A program made the position numbers and the translations under genes. The notes below the pieces were generated by a model, which saw only the letters and a program-made list of their open reading frames with translations, made no database searches and had not been told where the DNA came from. Below are positions 61,120 through 64,000 of a DNA stretch of 64,000 nucleotides, piece after piece; the first letter of the stretch is position 1, and each line of letters starts with the position of its first letter. Source of the DNA: a virus. The stretch is from IMG/VR virus record IMGVR_UViG_3300031669_000002, positions 113,975 through 177,974 of that record. One strand, 5' to 3'.

Positions 61120-61388
61120 AAATACGAATCCAATTTCCAGAAGAAGTTAGCGGTAACGAAGAAAAAGCAAAACGCTATGTCGACGATATCTTGCTCTGGG
61201 GAATGGAGGTTGACATGGATATTGAGTTTTATGGGTTTTATCGAGAAGTTAGCAGCGAGCCAGGTTATAGTTGGCGCAATCGTTGGAGGAGCGGAGTCTT
61301 CATCGTAGAGAAAGATTCTGCTTTTATGTTCTCTTTGAAATGGGGAGCAATGCAGCACAAGAAAAACAGGAAGGCAATAAAAGAATGA
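61116..61388 (+). CDS. small protein of the 'EExATxFxLKW' family, copy 7
   Basis: 90 residues. IVEKDSAFMFSLKWGAMQ carries the family signature near the end; a KKNRKAIKE tail follows. First of four consecutive genes, all joined by ATGA overlaps. Confidence 0.65.
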   Translation: MKIRIQFPEEVSGNEEKAKRYVDDILLWGMEVDMDIEFYGFYREVSSEPGYSWRNRWRSGVFIVEKDSAFMFSLKWGAMQHKKNRKAIKE

Positions 61389-61654
61389 TCTACCATATCT
61401 CTTTTCCGTATCGAGATGTTACTACTGACCATTGGACATCTCAGCTAGAGCAGAGATTGATGTTAGTAGAGATGGGAGCAAAAACAATTGCCTGGAAGTC
61501 AGGCAGACTTACTCCAGCAAATTGGAACGGATACAACGAAAATAACCCAAGTCCAGGAGTTGATTTAAGCTGGCATTTCTGGGAAATAGAGGCAGAACCA
61601 GAATGTATGACGATGCTTGCGTTAAAAGCAGGGGTAGAGATAACAAAGCAATGA
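61385..61654 (+). CDS. small protein of the 'EExATxFxLKW' family, copy 8
   Basis: 89 residues from the overlapping ATG. Ending WEIEAEPECMTMLALKAGVE: M-T-M-L-A-L-K. N-terminal YHISFPYRDVTTDHWTSQLE. Confidence 0.65.
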   Translation: MIYHISFPYRDVTTDHWTSQLEQRLMLVEMGAKTIAWKSGRLTPANWNGYNENNPSPGVDLSWHFWEIEAEPECMTMLALKAGVEITKQ

Positions 61655-61860
61655 ATGCAAATTTAAAATTTTTTGTTGTCGTGCCTGCATTGGGAATAGA
61701 TGTTCCTGGAAATATAAGAATGAACTGGTGTGAAGAAAATTTTGGAGAACTATTTGATAAATGGGCCTGCACTGAACAAACTAAGCCTGGCTCTGTTTGT
61801 TTTATGTTTGAAAAAGAAGAAGACGCAGTGCTTTTCGCATTAAAGTGGGCAGGACAATGA
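61651..61860 (+). CDS. small protein of the 'EExATxFxLKW' family, copy 9
   Basis: 69 residues. Starts NANLKFFVVVPALGIDVPGN and ends MFEKEEDAVLFALKWAGQ; strongly similar over its length to the next gene, a recent tandem duplicate. Confidence 0.7.
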   Translation: MNANLKFFVVVPALGIDVPGNIRMNWCEENFGELFDKWACTEQTKPGSVCFMFEKEEDAVLFALKWAGQ

Positions 61861-62063
61861 ATGCAAATTTAAAATTTTCCGTTATTGTTCCTCGATTGCA
61901 GGAGGGGGTTCCCGGAAATATGAGAATAGAATGGTGTTTCGCCAATATAGGTGAGCATCTTGAAAGATGGGAATGTAATGGAATGACTTTTGATTCTATT
62001 TGTTACTCGTTTGAAAAAGAAGAGGATGCAATATTTTTTGTATTAAAGTGGGGAAGTAAATAA
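61857..62063 (+). CDS. small protein of the 'EExATxFxLKW' family, copy 10
   Basis: 68 residues. Starts NANLKFSVIVPRLQEGVPGN and ends FEKEEDAIFFVLKWGSK. Together with copy 9 it defines a conserved N-terminus (NANLKFxVxVP) in addition to the C-terminal signature. Confidence 0.7.
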   Translation: MNANLKFSVIVPRLQEGVPGNMRIEWCFANIGEHLERWECNGMTFDSICYSFEKEEDAIFFVLKWGSK

Positions 62064-62085
62064 ATATAACTAAAGGAGAAGTAAA

Positions 62086-62760
62086 ATGAAACGTATTTTA
62101 GAAATTAGGGCCGCAGAAGGCGGAGAAGATTCCGCACTGTTTACGAAAGACCTATCAGCAGCATATCAAAAACTGTTCACCCGCCTGGGCTGAACTCACC
62201 GTCTAACTTCTTCAAGGTTAGGCGAAATCCTCATTGAAGTAACAGCAGAAGATTTATCCCAATTAGACAGAAACGAACCTGGTGGCCAAAGAACGCAGAG
62301 AATATCTCCAACTGAGAAACGCGGAAGAGTTCATTCTTCTACAGTTACAGTGGCCATCATTGATCCGGAAATAACAATCAATAACATTGATAAAATTGAT
62401 TTACGGATAGAGTGGTATAGCGGAACTGGTGCTGGTGGGCAGTTCCGCAATAAACATCAAAATAGTTGTAGAATAACGCATATCCCATCAGGGACGGTCG
62501 TTACATCACAAACTAGAAGTAGAAAAAATAGTTTAAAACTAGCAATGGATGAAATAACTATCCGGGTTAATCAAACTACAATAAACAAATCTTCGTCCGA
62601 AACTGCGGCTGTCAGAAAAGAACAAGTAGGATCAGGTATGCGTGGAGATAAAAAAAGAACAATACAATTCCAAAACAATAGAGTTACTGATCACGTAACT
62701 GGTAAAAAAATGTCGGCCGATAGGTATATGAAAGGATTTATTGACGATCTATGGAAATAA
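62086..62760 (+). CDS. short peptide-chain release factor with in-frame UGA
   Basis: 224 residues if the TGA at 62191-62193 (codon 36) is read through. Both sides are homologous to release factors in the same frame: before it ILEIRAAEGGEDSALFTKDL; after it EPGGQRTQRISPTEKRGRVH (specificity tripeptide region, SPT at 74-76) and SGTGAGGQFRNKHQNSCRIT with GGQ at 117-119. Relatives have Trp after Gly at the UGA position. The N-terminal domain 1 of RF1/RF2 is missing, as in PrfH-like proteins. Strong AAAGGAGAAG ribosome site. Either a readthrough-controlled gene or a mutation. Confidence 0.8.
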
Positions 62761-62805
62761 TAGTAGGTTATGCCCTACAGCGAATTCTACTAATTCTAAA
62801 ACTTT

Positions 62806-62813
62806 GCTAAATA
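62806..62813 (+). promoter_or_regulatory. late promoter variant GCTAAATA
   Basis: 18 bases before the nuclease ATG at 62832, with CGGAGAG between. Confidence 0.55.
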
Positions 62814-62831
62814 CATTAACGGAGAGTTAAA

Positions 62832-63869
62832 ATGGAATTAGTAAATTCAACTAAGTTATGTGATTGGGGATGCGGCAAAGTTGCTACTCACTATTTTACA
62901 TATTCAAAGAAATATTGTTGTGGCAGTAACGTAAGTAAATGTCCCGAAAAAAAGCGCAAGCAAGATGAAAAAATGAAAGAGTCCGGTGCGTATAAAAAGC
63001 GAGCAGAAAAAAGCCATAATACAATGAAAAATATTATTTCGTCTAATGGAAAAACCATACAAGAAAATGCTACCAATAAGATGAAGAAAACAGTTACCGC
63101 AGTAGACGGGAACGGAGAAACAATTGCTAAAAAAAGATCAACTGTCATGGTAGATACAAGAAGGAAAACCATTGATCCGACTACAGGATTAGATCAATGT
63201 AAATTGTCTGGACTAAAGCAAAAAGAAACAAAAAATCGTATCGACGAGGAAAGCGGATTTACTATTCATAAGATTTCTGGTATGAAAGGGGCAGCAACAA
63301 AGAAAATAAAAGACAAAAATGGTCAAGACTGGTATGATCGAGTTCGTCCGGGATTAGTTATTAAGGCGACCAAAAACAGTAGACTACTTCACGAGAAAAG
63401 ACTAGCAGATATAGATGAACATGGATTAGATCATTACGCTAGGAGAACCCAAAGAATGTTAGAGGATATAGACGAAACTGGTCTAAATGGTATTGAGCGA
63501 GCCCATATTCATCGAAGAAGAAGCGGAATTAAGAAAAATTTTAAGGATACGCATTTATATTATCAATGCTCCTATGAATTAGCGTGGCTTGAAAAACTAG
63601 AGCAGAACTTTGGGTTATTGTGGGTAATAGCTAATGTAAAGAATGGTAAAAATCTAAAGTATTATAATCCGGTTAAGAAAGCAATTAGGTTTTATATGCC
63701 TGATTTTACAATAGGTAATACATTGTATGAAATTAAAAGTTCATATACTTGGAATAATCACGGCATTGATTCAGATACACAGAGTATAAACGAATCTAAA
63801 TTGTCGGCAGCAAAGAAATTGGGTTATGCAGTAATTCTAGTATTGGATGGAATAGAAATTCCAATCTAA
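62832..63869 (+). CDS. PD-(D/E)XK-type homing endonuclease with zinc ribbon and repeats
   Basis: 345 residues. CDWGCGKVATHYFTYSKKYC, then Cys-x5-Cys (zinc ribbon); repeated modules such as KRLADIDEHGLDHYARRTQR / MLEDIDETGLNGIERAHIHR, like those in the nuclease inside intein 1; C-terminal core SYELAWLEKLEQ and FYMPDFTIGNTLYEIKSSYT (PD...E-x-K). Placed directly after the release factor gene. Confidence 0.8.
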   Translation: MELVNSTKLCDWGCGKVATHYFTYSKKYCCGSNVSKCPEKKRKQDEKMKESGAYKKRAEKSHNTMKNIISSNGKTIQENATNKMKKTVTAVDGNGETIAKKRSTVMVDTRRKTIDPTTGLDQCKLSGLKQKETKNRIDEESGFTIHKISGMKGAATKKIKDKNGQDWYDRVRPGLVIKATKNSRLLHEKRLADIDEHGLDHYARRTQRMLEDIDETGLNGIERAHIHRRRSGIKKNFKDTHLYYQCSYELAWLEKLEQNFGLLWVIANVKNGKNLKYYNPVKKAIRFYMPDFTIGNTLYEIKSSYTWNNHGIDSDTQSINESKLSAAKKLGYAVILVLDGIEIPI

Positions 63870-63878
63870 CCGATTACC

Positions 63879-63907
63879 TTGCTTTTTAAAGATAGATGTT
63901 GTATTAT
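63879..63907 (+). promoter_or_regulatory. sigma70-type promoter
   Basis: TTGCTT, 17-nt spacer, TATTAT; same form as the promoter at 5356. Confidence 0.65.
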
Positions 63908-63949
63908 TATTCAGTAGCGTTAATTATAACTTAGATAAGAAAGAAAACT

Positions 63950-64000
63950 ATGGCAGAAGAAGTGGTAGGAAAAGTTTCAAAGCCGGAGCAACCTCGCCGT
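63950..64000 (+). CDS. start of a gene cut by the window end
   Basis: 17 codons (MAEEVVGKVSKPEQPRR) after GAAAGAAAACT, downstream of a promoter. Too short to identify. Confidence 0.55.
   Translation, partial: MAEEVVGKVSKPEQPRR

Noticed and set aside
62086-62760. Genome-wide recoding of UGA as Trp
   Set aside because: Many genes in the window use TGA as their true stop in ATGA overlaps, and the Trp tRNAs have anticodon CCA, so the UGA in the release factor is a local event.
1-64000. CRISPR array
   Set aside because: No regularly spaced direct repeats with unique spacers were seen; the repeats found are promoters, tRNA arms and nuclease modules.

Overview
The window is a piece of a large, AT-rich tailed-phage genome of the T4-like (contractile-tail) group. 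The gene set includes homologues of T4 neck proteins gp13 and probably gp14, tail sheath gp18, tail tube gp19, head-completion gp4, both terminase subunits (gp16, gp17), ssDNA-binding gp32, UvsX and UvsY, a dNMP kinase, and T4-type late promoters with the core ATAAATA. The host is not shown directly. The ErpA-like, CspA-like and HNH proteins at 51-53 kb look proteobacterial, to my eye betaproteobacterial; this is a weak inference.

Layout. 1-7.2 kb: neck genes, small genes, a nucleotidase and a dNMP kinase. 7.2-26.9 kb: late structural and packaging genes (sheath, tube, gp4, gp16, internal-head-type proteins, terminase). The large terminase is broken into three genes by two split inteins, with a free-standing nuclease gene in each break. 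26.9-33.3 kb: recombination/replication block (gp32, UvsX, UvsY). 33.3-52 kb: a stable-RNA region with about 57 tRNA genes covering all 20 amino acids, plus many structured RNAs that are not ordinary tRNAs, interleaved with homing-endonuclease genes, a SpeD-like gene and an ErpA-like gene. 52-56.3 kb: HNH protein, RpoZ-like protein, CspA, a minus-strand glycosyltransferase, a circularly permuted tRNA and what looks like a circularly permuted tmRNA. 56.3-64 kb: early-type small genes (hemerythrin-like, Nudix, HD hydrolase), a tandem array of one small-protein family, and a release-factor gene with an in-frame UGA.

Three themes stand out. (1) Homing endonucleases: about 20 genes (GIY-YIG, HNH and PD-(D/E)XK/Vsr-like), most with their own late promoter, several inserted at tRNA genes, two inside intein splits. 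(2) Non-contiguous gene products: a terminase that must be assembled by two protein trans-splicing events, a permuted tRNA and a permuted tmRNA, and tRNA-Leu genes with insertions in the anticodon loop. (3) Translation takeover and rescue: tRNAs for all amino acids, tmRNA, and a short release factor whose own frame carries UGA at a position where relatives have Trp.

All calls come from reading the sequence; no database search or folding program was run. Assignments of families rest on recognised motifs and remembered homologues.
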